Source: Streptomyces sp. SW4 (lineage in GTDB: Bacteria; Actinomycetota; Actinomycetes; Streptomycetales; Streptomycetaceae). Taken from it: a stretch of DNA of 64,000 nucleotides. The stretch lies in contig QKWM01000004.1 of NCBI GenBank assembly GCA_003248315.1, positions 3,655,001 to 3,719,000 of the forward strand. Direction: 5' to 3'. The translations under genes and the position numbers were made by a program. Below the pieces are notes generated by a model. It was not told where the DNA came from. It saw nothing but the letters and a program-made list of their open reading frames with translations, and did not search any database. Below, one piece after another: positions 28,375 through 38,473 of this stretch (positions are counted from its first letter, which is position 1; each line of letters opens with the position of its first letter).

Positions 28375-30105
28375 CTACGCCGACACGGTCTCGCCCGGCA
28401 GGGACAGGTCCAGGCCGGTCGGGCGGTCGTCGCCCGGGTGCGTGGCGGCGTGGGCGAGCGGGCCGTGCCCCGGGGCGCGGGCGGCCAGCACGTACGGGCC
28501 CGCCGCGGGCACGGCGAGGGCGTAGCTGCCGTCGTCGGCGGAGACCGTCGCGCCCGCCTGCCGGCCGTGCCGGTCGATCAGCGTGACCTTCGCGCGGGCG
28601 ACGGGCGTGCCCTGCGCCGACAGGACCCGGCCGCAGAAGCCGCGCAGCGCCTGTCCGGCACGGGCCAGGTTCTCGTCCTCCTCGCTGCTCGCGCGCAGCT
28701 GCGTCGTGGCCGCCGGGCGGCGCCGCGGCAGGAAGAACGCGAACACCAGGCCGGCGGCCACGGCGGCGGTCGCGATCAGGAAGGAGACCCGGAAGCCGTG
28801 CATGGTCGGGATCTCCACGCCGCCGACGGTGTCCGACGTGCTGGCGAGGACCATGCCGATGACGGCACTGGAGACGGAGGTGCCGATGGACCGCATCAGC
28901 GTGTTGAGGCCGTTGGCCGCGCCCGTCTCGGAGGCCGGGACCGCGCCGACGATCAGGGCGGGCAGGGACGAGTAGGCCAGGCCGATGCCGGCGCCGAGCA
29001 GCACCGAGGTGACGACCGTCTGCCAGGCGGCGTCCATCAGGCCGAGCCCGCCGGCGTAGCCGACGGCGATCACCAGGAGACCGATGATCAGGGTGGTGCG
29101 GGGGCCGTAGCGGGCGGAGAGCCGGGCGTACACCGGGGCCGTGAACATCATGGTCAGGCCGAGCGGGGCGACGCACAGACCCGCGACGACCATGGACTGG
29201 CCGAGGCCGTAGCCGGTGGCGGACGGCAGCTGGAGCAGCTGCGGCAGGACGAGGGAGACGACGTAGAAGCTGACCCCCACCATGATCGACGCCAGATTGG
29301 TCAGCAGGACCTCGCGGCGGGCCGTGGTGCGCAGGTCCACCAGGGGTGCCTTCAGGCGCAGCTCCATCAGGCCCCACAGGACCAGGACCACGGCCGCCGC
29401 GGCGAACATGCCGAGGGTGGCGGGCGCGGTCCAGCCCCAGTCGCCGCCCTTGGTGATCGGCAGCAGGAACAGGACGAGGCCGGCGGAGAGGCCGAGGGCG
29501 CCGGGCAGGTCGAAGGAGCCCCGGGCGCGCAGCGGGGACTCCGGGACGACGGCGAGGGTGAGGGCGATCGCGAGGACGCCGAGGCCGGCGGCGCCGTGGA
29601 ACAGGACGTGCCAGTCGGTGTGCTGCGCGACCAGCGCGGCGGCGGGCAGCGCCAGGCCGCCGCCGACGCCGATCGAGGAGCTCATCAGCGCCATCGCCGA
29701 GCCGAGCCGCTCGCGCGGCAGCATGTCCCGCATCAGGCCGATGCCGAGCGGTATCGCGCCCATGGCGAAGCCCTGGAGGGTGCGGCCGACGATCATCGGG
29801 AGCAGGGCGGCCGTGAACGCGCTGACCAGCGCGCCGGCGACCATCACCGCGAGGCTGGCGACCAGCATGCGGCGCTTGCCGTACAGGTCGCCGAGGCGGC
29901 CCATGATCGGCGTGGCCACGGCGCCCGAGAGCAGGGTGGAGGTCAGGACCCAGGTGGCGTTGCCCGGGCTCGTGTCCAGGAGCTGGGGAAGATCCTTGAT
30001 GACCGGGACCAGCAGGGTCTGCATCACGGCGACGACGATGCCGGCGAAGGCGAGCACCGGGACGACGGCGGCGCCGGCTCGCCGGGCGGGCTCGTCGGTC
30101 GTCAT
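28375..30105 (-). CDS. MFS efflux transporter with C-terminal carboxypeptidase-regulatory-like domain
   Basis: An intact 576-aa cytoplasmic-membrane exporter of the DHA2 type. TM1 is PVLAFAGIVVAVMQTLLVPVI, motif A GRLGDLYGKRRMLVASL, and RTLQGFAMGAIPLGIGLMRD and the antiporter-like ALPAAALVAQHTDWHVLFH follow. About 14 hydrophobic segments are seen. After the last helix a charged linker leads to a beta-sandwich (GRVLSAQGTPVARAKVTLID, DDGSYALAVPAAGPYVL) typical of transthyretin-like/CarboxypepD_reg domains. ATG 30105 is chosen over upstream ATG/GTG codons since TM1 follows at normal distance. It is divergent from another MFS gene. Confidence 0.87.
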   Translation of the reverse strand: MTTDEPARRAGAAVVPVLAFAGIVVAVMQTLLVPVIKDLPQLLDTSPGNATWVLTSTLLSGAVATPIMGRLGDLYGKRRMLVASLAVMVAGALVSAFTAALLPMIVGRTLQGFAMGAIPLGIGLMRDMLPRERLGSAMALMSSSIGVGGGLALPAAALVAQHTDWHVLFHGAAGLGVLAIALTLAVVPESPLRARGSFDLPGALGLSAGLVLFLLPITKGGDWGWTAPATLGMFAAAAVVLVLWGLMELRLKAPLVDLRTTARREVLLTNLASIMVGVSFYVVSLVLPQLLQLPSATGYGLGQSMVVAGLCVAPLGLTMMFTAPVYARLSARYGPRTTLIIGLLVIAVGYAGGLGLMDAAWQTVVTSVLLGAGIGLAYSSLPALIVGAVPASETGAANGLNTLMRSIGTSVSSAVIGMVLASTSDTVGGVEIPTMHGFRVSFLIATAAVAAGLVFAFFLPRRRPAATTQLRASSEEDENLARAGQALRGFCGRVLSAQGTPVARAKVTLIDRHGRQAGATVSADDGSYALAVPAAGPYVLAARAPGHGPLAHAATHPGDDRPTGLDLSLPGETVSA

Positions 30106-30404
30106 GGGGTCATCCGGGGGGCCTCCTGCGGGGTCGGGAGCGGACGGTGGGCACCGGCCGGGCCGGCACGAGGGTGTGCCTGCGCCGGCACGGGTACGTG
30201 AGTCATGAACTCCGTGCGCCTGGGCAACTATTCCGTTGTTTTGAGCCGCTAACAATTTCTTGACCTTCTCTTGGTGCCGCAGGGGTGCCGAAGCCGCACG
30301 GCCGCGGCGCACCGCCGCACCGGGGTGGGCCCGGGCCTAGGCCCGACGGCGGAGCGGGACGGCGACGAAATCCTGATGGAAACCGGGGCGGCCGGGTTGA
30401 GAGC
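30106..30404. other. divergent promoter region of two MFS genes
   Basis: Contains an AT-rich island around 30220-30270 with TTGTTTTGAG and CTAACAATTTCTTGACC, out of character for the surroundings and likely to hold promoter or operator elements for one or both transporters. TTGACC at about 30260 could be a -35 for the plus strand. I see no clear inverted repeat. Confidence 0.4.
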
Positions 30405-31839
30405 ATGGCGGTCATGCTCGAAGCCGCCGACGCCCGCACCGCCGCCATATCCCGCACCGCAAACCCCCGACCTGGCTCGTCGTCGCGCTCGCGTGCGCCG
30501 GGCAGTTCCTGGTCGTGCTGGACGTGTCCGTCGTGAACGTCGCGCTGCCGTCGATGCGGACCGACCTCGGCCTGGACGCGCACGGCCTGCAGTGGGTGGT
30601 CAACGCCTACGCCATCGCCTTCGCCGGGTTCATGCTGCTCGGCGGGCGGGCCGGCGACCTCTACGGGCGCAAGCGGATGTTCCTCGTCGGGCTGGCGCTG
30701 TTCACGCTGGCCTCGCTCGCGGGCGGACTCGCCCGGGAGGGCTGGGAACTGCTGGCGGCGCGGGCCGTGCAGGGGCTGGGCGCCGCCGTGCTGGCGCCCT
30801 CGACGCTGACGATCCTCACCGCCGCCGTGCCCGAGGGCGCCGCACGGGCGCGGGCCATCGCGACCTGGACCGCCGTCGGGGCGGGCGGCGGCGCCGCCGG
30901 CGGCCTGGTCGGCGGCCTGCTCGTGGACGGGCTGTCGTGGCGCTGGGTGCTGCTGATCAACGTGCCGGTCGGGGTGGCCGTCCTGGCCGCGTCCGTGGTG
31001 TGGCTCGCCGAGAGCCGGGCCGGGGAGCGGCGGCGGCTCGACCTGCCCGGCGCGGTCCTGGTGACGGCCGGGCTGGCGGTGCTGGCCTACGGCATCTCGC
31101 AGACCGAGGTCGCGGGCTGGGCGGCCGCGGGCACAGTGGTGCCGCTGGCGGCGGGAGCCGTGCTCATCGCCCTGTTCCTGGTCGTGGAGGCGCGGACGGC
31201 GGCGCCGCTGATGCCGCCGGCGCTGCTGCGGCGCAGGGCGGTCGCCTCGGCGAACGTGGCGATGTTCGTGTGCGGGTCGGCCATGTTCTGCATGTGGTTC
31301 TTCATGACCCTGTACGCGCAGAACGTGCTGGGCTACACCCCGCTGGAGGCCGGGCTCGCGCTCGTGCCCAGTTCGCTGGCGGTGGTGCTGGGCTCGAAGC
31401 TGGCGCCGCGGTGGATGCGGGCGCTGGGGAGCGGACCGTGGCCGTGCTGGGGACCGCGGTGGCCGCGGCCGGCTTCGGCTGGCAGTCGACGATGAGCGCG
31501 CACGGGGCGTACGTGACCGCGATCCTGGTCCCCGGCGTGCTGATGATGCTGGGCGCCGGGCTGGCGGCGACCCCGCTGGCGGCGCTGGCCACCTCCGGGG
31601 CGGCGCCGGGGGAGGCCGGACTGGTCTCCGGGCTCGTCAACACCTCCCGGACGATGGGCGGTTCGCTGGGCCTCGCCGTCATGTCGACGATCGCGGCGGC
31701 GCGGACGGGCGGGAGCGCGTCGCCCGGGGCGCTGACGGAGGGGTACGCCCTGGTGTTCCGGACGGGGGCGGTGGTGCTGGTGGCCGGGGCGGTCCTGATG
31801 CGCGTGTGGCTGCCGGCCGCCCGGCGCGACGCTCCCTAG
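30405..31839 (+). CDS. DHA2-type MFS drug-efflux transporter (frameshifted as sequenced)
   Basis: Exporter of about 478 aa with 14 predicted helices. TM1 TWLVVALACAGQFLVVLDVSVVNVALPSM contains the DHA2 motif D. GGRAGDLYGRKRMFLVGLAL is motif A. The antiporter motif C region GAGGGAAGGLVGGLLVDGLSWRWVLLINVPVG and a final NTSRTMGGSLGLAVM are visible. ATG 30405 (MAVMLEAADART) is the likely start; ATG 30414 is the alternative. Frames change near 30466 and 31428. It is divergently transcribed from the other MFS gene, and no regulator is adjacent. Confidence 0.83.
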
Positions 31840-31847
31840 GGCCCGGC

Positions 31848-32479
31848 CTACAGCCAGCCCTGGTGGCGGGCCTCGCTGAGGGCCTCGGCGCGGTTGCGGG
31901 TGCCGGTCTTGCCGATGGCCGAGGAGAGGTGGTTGCGGACCGTCGACTCCGACAGGTGCAGGGCGGCGGCGATGTCGGCCACGGTGGCCCCGCCGGCGGC
32001 GGCCCGAGGACCTCGCGCTCGCGGGCGGTGAGCGGATTGGGGCCGGCGGCGAGCGCGGCGGCGGCGAGCGCCGGGTCGATCACCGTCTCGCCGGTGAGCA
32101 CCCGCCGGATCACGCCGGCGAGCTCCTCCACCGGGCCGTCCTTGACGAGGAAACCGGCGGCACCGGCCTCCATCGCCCGGCGCAGATACCCGGGGCGGCC
32201 GAAGGTGGTCAGGATCAGCACCCGGCAGTCCGGCGCCTGCTCGCGCAGATCGGCGGCGGCGTCGAGACCGCTGCGGTTCGGCAGCTCGATGTCGAGGAGG
32301 GCGACGTCGGGCCGGTGCACGAGCACGGCGTCGACGACGGCGTCACCGGTGCCGACCTGCGCGACGACGTCGATGTCCGCCTCCATCCCGAGCAGCAGCG
32401 CCAACGCCCCGCGCATCATGCCCTGATCCTCGGCGAGCAGCACCCGGATGCCCTTGCCGGGGCGGTGGGAACGGGGCAT
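31848..32479 (-). CDS. NarL/FixJ-type response regulator (frameshifted as sequenced)
   Basis: DNA-binding response regulator of about 210 aa. The receiver domain shows the acidic pair in VLLAEDQGMMRG, the phospho-acceptor Asp in PDVALLDIELPNRSG, Thr in LILTTFGRPGY and Lys in GFLVKDGPVEEL. The LuxR-type helix-turn-helix follows: PLTAREREVL and then VADIAAALHLSESTVRNHLS. One frame change occurs near 32009. It would be the natural partner of the DesK-like kinase at 34522-35633, from which it is now separated by two genes on the other strand. Confidence 0.85.
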
Positions 32480-32728
32480 CTCGTCGTGCACCCGGTAAGC
32501 GTAGGACGGATTCCGCCATCCCGCCCTCCGGCACCGAGGCGGGCCGTGCTCCGCCGCTCCTGACGGGGGCACAGATCCGGAGCCGGAACTTCCGAAGACG
32601 CCAACTTTCGCCCCTGGGTTGCCTGTTGCGCCGTACATCACACCGGCAACTTCCGTCGCAATCTTCAATTTTCACGTAGCATCATCACACAATCTCCGTT
32701 TTTCATACTCCTGGGGGGGAGCACTCTC

Positions 32729-32899
32729 ATGTCCGATGGACAGCAGCTGGCCGCAACCGGTGCGGGCGGGCTCACGGTCGCCGGCGTGACCGTCTACACC
32801 GGCTGGTGGATGCTCGCCCTGGCCGCCGGCGTCGTCCTCGCGGGGATCATGGTCACCCGCGTGGGCTTCCGCAGGCGTCAGTCCGTGGGCGAGGAGTGA
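32729..32899 (+). CDS. microprotein consisting of a sortase-type sorting signal
   Basis: 56 aa: MSDGQQLAATGAGG, one hydrophobic helix (GWWMLALAAGVVLAGIMV) and a basic tail FRRRQSVGEE. LAATG, helix, Arg-rich tail is the layout of a class E-type sortase (LAxTG) sorting signal, yet there is neither a signal peptide nor a surface domain ahead of it. The ATG has GGGGGGAG about 9 bases upstream, and the stop overlaps the GTG of the GT2 gene (GTGA), so the two are co-translated. It may be an accessory subunit of the synthase; that is inference. Confidence 0.65.
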   Translation: MSDGQQLAATGAGGLTVAGVTVYTGWWMLALAAGVVLAGIMVTRVGFRRRQSVGEE

Positions 32900-34512
32900 G
32901 TCGCAGACGACGCAGCCAGGCACCGGTGCTGTCCGCGCGACAGCACCGGTCGGGCATGGTCCTCATCGGAATCTGCGGCCTGGCCCTGCTCACCGTCTGG
33001 ACCGCGCACCACGCGCTCGTGGTCTCCGACTGGGACGCCGAGACCACCAACCGGCTCTCCTTCGTCTGGCTCGGCATGTTCGTGCTGTTCGCGATCCAGG
33101 TGACGCTCTACCACCTGGACCGGCCCACCCGCGTGCCCGCCCGGGCACAGGCGCGCCTCGACCGGCTGCACGTGTCGATCCTGATGCCGGTCTACAACGA
33201 GGACCCGGGCTACCTGAAGCTCGGCCTGGAGTCCTTCCTGCAGCAGAGCCGGCGCCCCGACAGCGTGCACGTCGTCGACGACGGCTCCACCACCACCGAC
33301 TACGCCGAGGTCCGCGACTGGTGGCTGCGGGCCGCCTGGCAGGCGGGCGTCCGCACCACCTGGCAGCGCGTCCCCAACGGCGGCAAGCGGCACGCCCAGG
33401 CGGTCGGTGTCGAGGCCAGCCCGTACGCCGACATCTACATCACGGTCGACTCCGACTCCTACCTCGATCCCCGCGCCGTCGAGGAGATCCTCAAGCCCTT
33501 CTCCAAGCGGCGCGTCCAGTCGGTCGCCGGCATCGTCATCGCCACCAACAACCACGGTCCCGGCCGCCCCGGTACACGCCGCCCGAGGGGCGCGCCACGC
33601 GCCGGGCGATCCGCCGCGCCAAGCGGGAGCACCGGAAGGCGGTGCTGTACTGGCGCAGCAGTCAGCTCCTGGCGCGGACCACCGACCTGTGGTTCGTGAC
33701 CTCGCAGATGGTCGACCGTTCCGGCCAGTCCGCCGTCGGCGCCGTCATGGTCAACTCCGGTCCCCTCGCGGCGTACCGGGCCGGCGTCGTCCGCGACAAC
33801 CTCGGCTCCTACCTGAACGAGACGTTCATGGGACGCGGTGTCGCGTTCAGCGACGACAGCATGCTCACCCTGTACGCGCAGGAGCGCGGTCTGACCGTGC
33901 AGCAGAGCACGGCCATCGTCTTCACGGCCATGCCCGAACGCTGGAACCACTTCGGCCGCATGTACCTGAGATGGATGCGCGGCTCGACCATCCGCTCCAT
34001 CTGGCGCATGCGCTACCTGTCGATGGCCCGGCCCGCCTTCTGGCTGCACACCATCCGCTGGGTGCAGATGGTCCTGACGCAGATGGTCACCGTCTGGCTG
34101 CTCGTCGTGGAACCGGTCGCCTACGACAACCTGCCGCCGCTGAGCATGCTGTGGATCCCCTTCCTCCTCGGCTGGGCCCAGGGGCTCCGCTACCTCGGCA
34201 TCGTCCGCACCGACGAACGGATCCGCTCCCGCTTCCTGACCTGGCTGATGATGCCGCTGGCCATCGTCATGGCCTGGACCTGGTTCCGGTGGCTGCGCTG
34301 GTACGGCATCTTCACCTGCGCCAAGACGGGGTGGGGCACCCGCCAGAACGGCGCCGAGGTCTCCCTGGGCAGCGGCGCCCCGTCCTCGCCGGCTCCGGCG
34401 GCACCCCCGTGGCGCCTCCGGCGGCGCCGGTGCACGCCACCACCGACCCCTGGGAGCAGGAGGCCACGCCGACACACCCGTACTGGCCGCCGACGGTCGC
34501 CTCGTCCCCTGA
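32896..34512 (+). CDS. GT2 polysaccharide synthase, hyaluronan/chitin-synthase-like (frameshifted as sequenced)
   Basis: Processive membrane glycosyltransferase of about 538 aa. Two N-terminal helices (MVLIGICGLALLTVWTAHHA, FVWLGMFVLFAIQVTLYHL) precede the GT-A domain: VSILMPVYNEDPGYLKL, HVVDDGST, DIYITVDSDSYLDPRAV with the DxD, SGPLAAYRAGVV and TEDD-like FSDDSMLTL. MYLRWMRGSTIRSIW fits the (Q/R)xxRW motif. Four more helices and a Pro-rich tail follow. It should polymerise and export a UDP-sugar polymer. The stop at 34512 is in the frame ending in ADGRLVP. Frames change near 33580 and 34420. It converges on the kinase gene with 9 bases between the stops. Confidence 0.83.
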
Positions 34513-34521
34513 CCGCGCCGC

Positions 34522-35633
34522 TCATCCGACCGGCAGTTCCGCGGTGACCGTGAAACCGGTGGGTGGGGTCGGGGTCGCCGTCAGGGTGCCGCCTGCTGTG
34601 GTGAGGCGTTCGGTGAGGCCGGTGAGGCCTGTGCCGGCGGGGGAGGCGGGGGGCGTGGTGCCGTCGTCCGTCACCGTCAGGCGGACCCGGTCGGCGGTGG
34701 CGGTCACCGTGATCTCGCAGCGGCCGGCGTCGCTGTGCCGGACGACGTTCGTCACCGCCTCCCGGACCACCCAGCCCAGCAGCGCATCGGCGTGCGGGGG
34801 CGGGGCGGGCCGGAGCGGCGGACCACCGGCTCCACGGACGCCGCCGCCAGGACCGAACGGGCGCGGTCCAGTTCCGTGGAGAGGCCGCCGTCGCGGTACC
34901 CGGTCACCGCCTCGCGGACCTCGGTCAGCGCCTGGCGGCCGATCGACTCGATGTCGGTGATCTGGTGCACGGCGGCCGCGAGGTCGTGCGGTGCCAGCCG
35001 GCGTGCCGCCTCCGACTTGACCACGATCACGGAGAGCGTGTGGCCGAGCAGGTCGTGCAGGTCGCGGGAGAACCGCAGGCGCTCCTCCTCCACCGCCCGC
35101 CGGGCCAGTTCCTCGCGGGCGGCGCGCAGTTGCCGTACCGCGTCGGACAGGGCGAGGATCGCCGCCGTCACCATCGTCGACAGGAACGTGCCGTAGGCGA
35201 TGCCGATGGCGTCCCAGCCGTCCTTGACGCCCGCCACGGCACCGGCCAGCGCCGCCAGGGCCACGCCCCACGTGGCCGGACGCCCGCCGCGCAGCGCCGC
35301 GCCCGCGGCCAGGCCCAGCAGCGGGAAGAACAGCAGCCAGGTGCCGCCGTAGCCCAGGCCCAGGGCGCAGGTCAGCACGGTCATCGCCGCCAGGGCCAGC
35401 CGGGTCGCCGGGGCACGCCGTCGTCGCTCGTCGAAGGCGCGGAACGCCACGAACAGGTACAGCGTGTTGAAGGTGAGCAGGCCCAGCCCGCTGAGCCAGG
35501 GGTTCGCGGTCTCGCCCCGGAAGACGTTCGCCAGGGAGCCCAGGCCCATCAGCAGCCAGGGCAGCAGGGTGAACGCCGTGGGCGGCCGGCCGGCCGGGTT
35601 CGCGGGCGGCCCGGCGGGCCGCGGTCCGGGCAT
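34522..35633 (-). CDS. DesK/NarX-type sensor histidine kinase (frameshifted as sequenced)
   Basis: Membrane sensor kinase of about 370 aa. Five to six hydrophobic helices (FTLLPWLLMGLGSLANVF, LALAAMTVLTCALGLGY, ATWGVALAALAGAVAGV) are followed by HisKA_3: EEERLRFSRDLHDLLGHTLSVIVVKSE with phospho-accepting His in RDLHD. After a frame change near 34815 the ATPase part shows VVREAVTNVVRHSDAGRCEI (N-box) and GTGLTGLTERLTTAGGTL. Its gene begins 11 bases after the ABC permease stop, so sensor and exporter form one operon; the response regulator is displaced to 31848-32479. Confidence 0.84.
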
Positions 35634-35643
35634 CGTCGGTCTC

Positions 35644-36354
35644 TCAGTCCGCACGGCGGTAGGACAGCACGGCGTAGGCGCCGAAGGCCAGGAACCAGGC
35701 GGCCAGGACCAGGACACCGGTGGGCGGCGGGGCCTGGCCGGCCGCCACGCTCCGGCCCAGCTCCGCGAACCGGTGGGCCGGCGTGTACGCCGCCACCGTC
35801 CGCAGCCAGCCGGGGAACAGGGCGAGCGGGAACCACAGGCCGCCCAGGACCGCCAGGGCCAGGTTGGCCAGCATGTTCACCACGCCCGTCGTCTGCCCGG
35901 TCAGGCGGTATCCGTTGCCCAGGCCGAGCAGGGTGAAGGGCACCGAGCCCAGCCACAGCACCCCCGCCAGGGCCGCCCACTGCCAGGCCGCCGCCCGGGC
36001 GCCACCGGCGAGGCCGCCCGCGGCGAGCACGGCGGTGATCGACGGCAGGACGGTGACCGTGCCGGTCAGGGCGCGCCCGAGAACCACCCGGTGCGGCGGC
36101 AGCGGCGTCACCCGCAACTGCCGCAGCCACCCGACGGCCCGGTCCTCCGCGACCCCGCCGCCGGTGTTCAGCGCCGAGCCGACCGCGCCGTAGGCCGCCA
36201 TGCCGACCATCGCCCCGGTCGCCCACGTGCCGGTGAGACCGTCGCCGAGACGGCTGAACAGCAGATACATGAGGACGGGCACCGCCACGCCGCCGAGGGC
36301 GAACCCCGGGTCGCGCAGGGTGCGGCGCACCTCCAGGCGGACGTAGTCCCTCAT
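35644..36354 (-). CDS. ABC-2 type transporter permease
   Basis: An intact 236-aa membrane subunit with six hydrophobic helices (FALGGVAVPVLMYLLFSRL, MVGMAAYGAVGSALNTG, LPSITAVLAAGGLAGG, VVNMLANLALAVLGGLWFPLALFPGWL). EDRAVGWLRQLRVTPLPPHRVVLGR is the coupling region that meets the ATPase. It probably exports an antibiotic or lipid. The ATG overlaps the ATPase stop (ATGA, 36351-36354). Order: ATPase, permease, kinase. Confidence 0.85.
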   Translation of the reverse strand: MRDYVRLEVRRTLRDPGFALGGVAVPVLMYLLFSRLGDGLTGTWATGAMVGMAAYGAVGSALNTGGGVAEDRAVGWLRQLRVTPLPPHRVVLGRALTGTVTVLPSITAVLAAGGLAGGARAAAWQWAALAGVLWLGSVPFTLLGLGNGYRLTGQTTGVVNMLANLALAVLGGLWFPLALFPGWLRTVAAYTPAHRFAELGRSVAAGQAPPPTGVLVLAAWFLAFGAYAVLSYRRAD

Positions 36355-37260
36355 CGGGTCCGCTCCCTCGAGGTCAGGGACAGGAACGCCTCGTCCAGCG
36401 AGGCCGGCGCCACCTCCAGGCCGCGGATCGCGTCCAGCCGGGCCAGCGCCGTCACCGTCGCGTCGGGGTCGTCGGTGTGCAGGACGGCGCGGGCGCCGTC
36501 CGTCTCCAGCGCCCGGACCCCGGAAGCCCCGCAAGGCGGTCGGCCGTTGCGGCCGTGACGTCGATACGGACCCGGCCGCCGCCCGCCGCCCGGCGCAGCT
36601 GAGCCGGTGTGCCGTCGGCGACGATCTGGCCCCGGTCGAGGACCAGGACGCGGTCCGCGTGCGCCTCCGCCTCCGGCAGGTGGTGCGTGGAGAACAGCAC
36701 CGTCCTGCCACGGCCGGCGTACGCCCGCATCGACCGCCAGAAGGCGTGCCGGGCCTCCACGTCCAGCGCGGCGGTGGGCTCGTCCAGGACCAGGAGACCC
36801 GGATCGCCGGCCAGGGCCGCCGCGACCCGCACCCGCTGGACCTGGCCGCCGGAGAGGCGGTCCACGCGGCGGCCGGCCAGCGCGGCGATCCCGGCCAGTT
36901 CCAGCGCCCGGGCGACGGGCATCGGCGCCGGGTAGCACCCGGCCACGAACCCGACCAGTTCGCCCACGGTGACCCGGGGGACCGCCCGGCCCTCCTGGAG
37001 CATCGCCCCGACCCGGCCCGCCCGCACCGCGTGCTCCGGGGCCGCCCCGAACAGGCGCACCGTGCCCGCGTCCGGCGCGGTCAGGCCGAGCAGCAGGGCG
37101 ATCGCCGTGGACTTGCCCGCGCCGTTGCGGCCCAGCAGGGCGACGGTCTCGCCGGGTTCGATCGCCAGGTCCAGGCCCGCCACCGCGCGGACACCGCCGT
37201 ACGTCTTGACCGCCCCGCGCAGCGGACGGCCTGCGGGGTCGCCCCCGTGCTGCCAGTCAT
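36351..37260 (-). CDS. ABC transporter ATP-binding protein (frameshifted as sequenced)
   Basis: ATPase of about 304 aa of the ABC-2 drug/lipid exporter type. Walker A LLGRNGAGKSTAIALLLGL, Q-loop VGAMLQEGRAVP, signature RLSGGQVQRVRVAAAL, Walker B GLLVLDEPTAALDVEARHAF and switch His in FSTHHLPEAEAHADRV are visible. A C-terminal regulatory tail includes VTALARLDAIRGLEV. The start MTGSTGATPQ lies at 37260. Frames change near 37230 and 36520. It is translationally coupled to the permease gene. Confidence 0.86.
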
Positions 37261-37465
37261 GGGTGCGACGCTACGGGCGCCGGGCGCGGTGCCGGCAGAG
37301 CCGCCCGTACGGAATCCGGCGGGACAAATGTCCCGGGTGACGCCCGTGACCGACGCTCCGCCGGTCACGGGCGGCGGTGACGGCTCCCTGGGGAGCGTCC
37401 CGCCGGAGCCCGTCGGACACCCCTAGGGTGGCCGGGCCCGGAGGCCGTAGACCGACAGGAGACCC

Positions 37466-38473
37466 ATGCCCATCGACGCAGCCGCGGCCCTCGCCGCCGC
37501 GCCCCGTACCGGCCGGATCGCCTGGGAGGCCAAGGACGTCCAGCTCTACCACCTCGGCATCGGCGCCGGAGTCCCCGCCACCGACCCCCGCGAACTGCGC
37601 TACACCCTCGAGTCCCGGCTGCACGTCCTGCCCAGCTTCGCCACGGTCGCGGGCGCCGGTGCCCCCGGGGTGATCGCCGGGCTGTCCATGCCCGGGGTCG
37701 ACGTCGACCTCGCCCGTGTCCTGCACGGCGGGCAGAGCCTGCGCGTGCACCGGCCGATCCCGGTCCGCGGCACCGCCACCGCCACGTCCCGGATCACCGC
37801 CGTGTACGACAAGGTCACGGCCGCCGTCCTGGTCCTGCGCACCGACGTGGCCGACGAGGAGGGGCCGTTGTGGACCGGCGAGGCGCGGATCTTCGTCCGC
37901 GGAGAGGGCGGGTGGGGCGGCGAGCGCGGGCCGTCCGGGCGGGCGGACGCGCCCGCCGGGGAGCCCGGCGCGGTCGTCGAACGGCGGGTGCGCGAGGACC
38001 AGGCGCTGCTCTACCGGCTGTCCGGCGACCTCAACCCGCTGCACGCCGACCCCGGGTTCGCCGCCCGCGCCGGGTTCGACCGGCCGGTCCTGCACGGGCT
38101 GTGCACCTACGGCATCACGCTCAAGGCCGTGGTGGACACGCTGCTCGACGGGGACGTCACCCGGGTCCGCGACTACACCGCCCGGTTCGCCGGGGTCGCC
38201 TACCCGGGCGAGACCCTGCGGGTGCGCATGTGGGAGGAAGCCGGGGAGCGGAAGCCGGGGGAGCGGAAGTCGGGGCAGCGGAAGTCGGGGCAGCGGAAGT
38301 CGGGGCAGCGGAAGTCGGGGGAGCGGAGGGCGGGGAGCGGAGGGCGGGGGTGTGGTGCGTGCGGGCGGGGAGCCCGGCGGTGTCGTGCGCGAGGGCTGGT
38401 ACGGGTCGTGGTGAGCGCCGTCGAGCGGGGCGACGTACCGGTGCTCGACGGCACGGTCGTACGGCGCCGGTGA
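37466..38473 (+). CDS. MaoC-like (R)-specific enoyl-CoA hydratase, double hot-dog
   Basis: 335 aa in one intact frame. The N-terminal half-fold (DVQLYHLGIGAG, PSFATVAGAG) and C-terminal MaoC fold resemble hydratase 2 of peroxisomal multifunctional enzymes. YRLSGDLNPLHADPGFAARAGF with Asp and His, then RPVLHGLCTYG, is the catalytic hydratase-2 motif. It should hydrate trans-2-enoyl-CoA. The C-terminal strand region is interrupted by about six copies of a 15-bp repeat encoding GERKS/GQRKS and a Gly/Arg/Cys-rich stretch before VERGDVPVLDGTVV resumes, so this insert probably loops out or damages the fold. ATG 37466 has AGGAGA 5 to 10 bases ahead. Confidence 0.82.
   Translation: MPIDAAAALAAAPRTGRIAWEAKDVQLYHLGIGAGVPATDPRELRYTLESRLHVLPSFATVAGAGAPGVIAGLSMPGVDVDLARVLHGGQSLRVHRPIPVRGTATATSRITAVYDKVTAAVLVLRTDVADEEGPLWTGEARIFVRGEGGWGGERGPSGRADAPAGEPGAVVERRVREDQALLYRLSGDLNPLHADPGFAARAGFDRPVLHGLCTYGITLKAVVDTLLDGDVTRVRDYTARFAGVAYPGETLRVRMWEEAGERKPGERKSGQRKSGQRKSGQRKSGERRAGSGGRGCGACGRGARRCRARGLVRVVVSAVERGDVPVLDGTVVRRR
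38246..38335 (+). repeat. 15-bp tandem repeat inside the MaoC gene
   Basis: Six consecutive 15-bp units, SAGCGGAAGTCGGGG with minor changes in the first and last, span 90 bases (38246-38335). They keep the reading frame and encode GERKP, GERKS, three GQRKS and GERRA. Confidence 0.9.
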
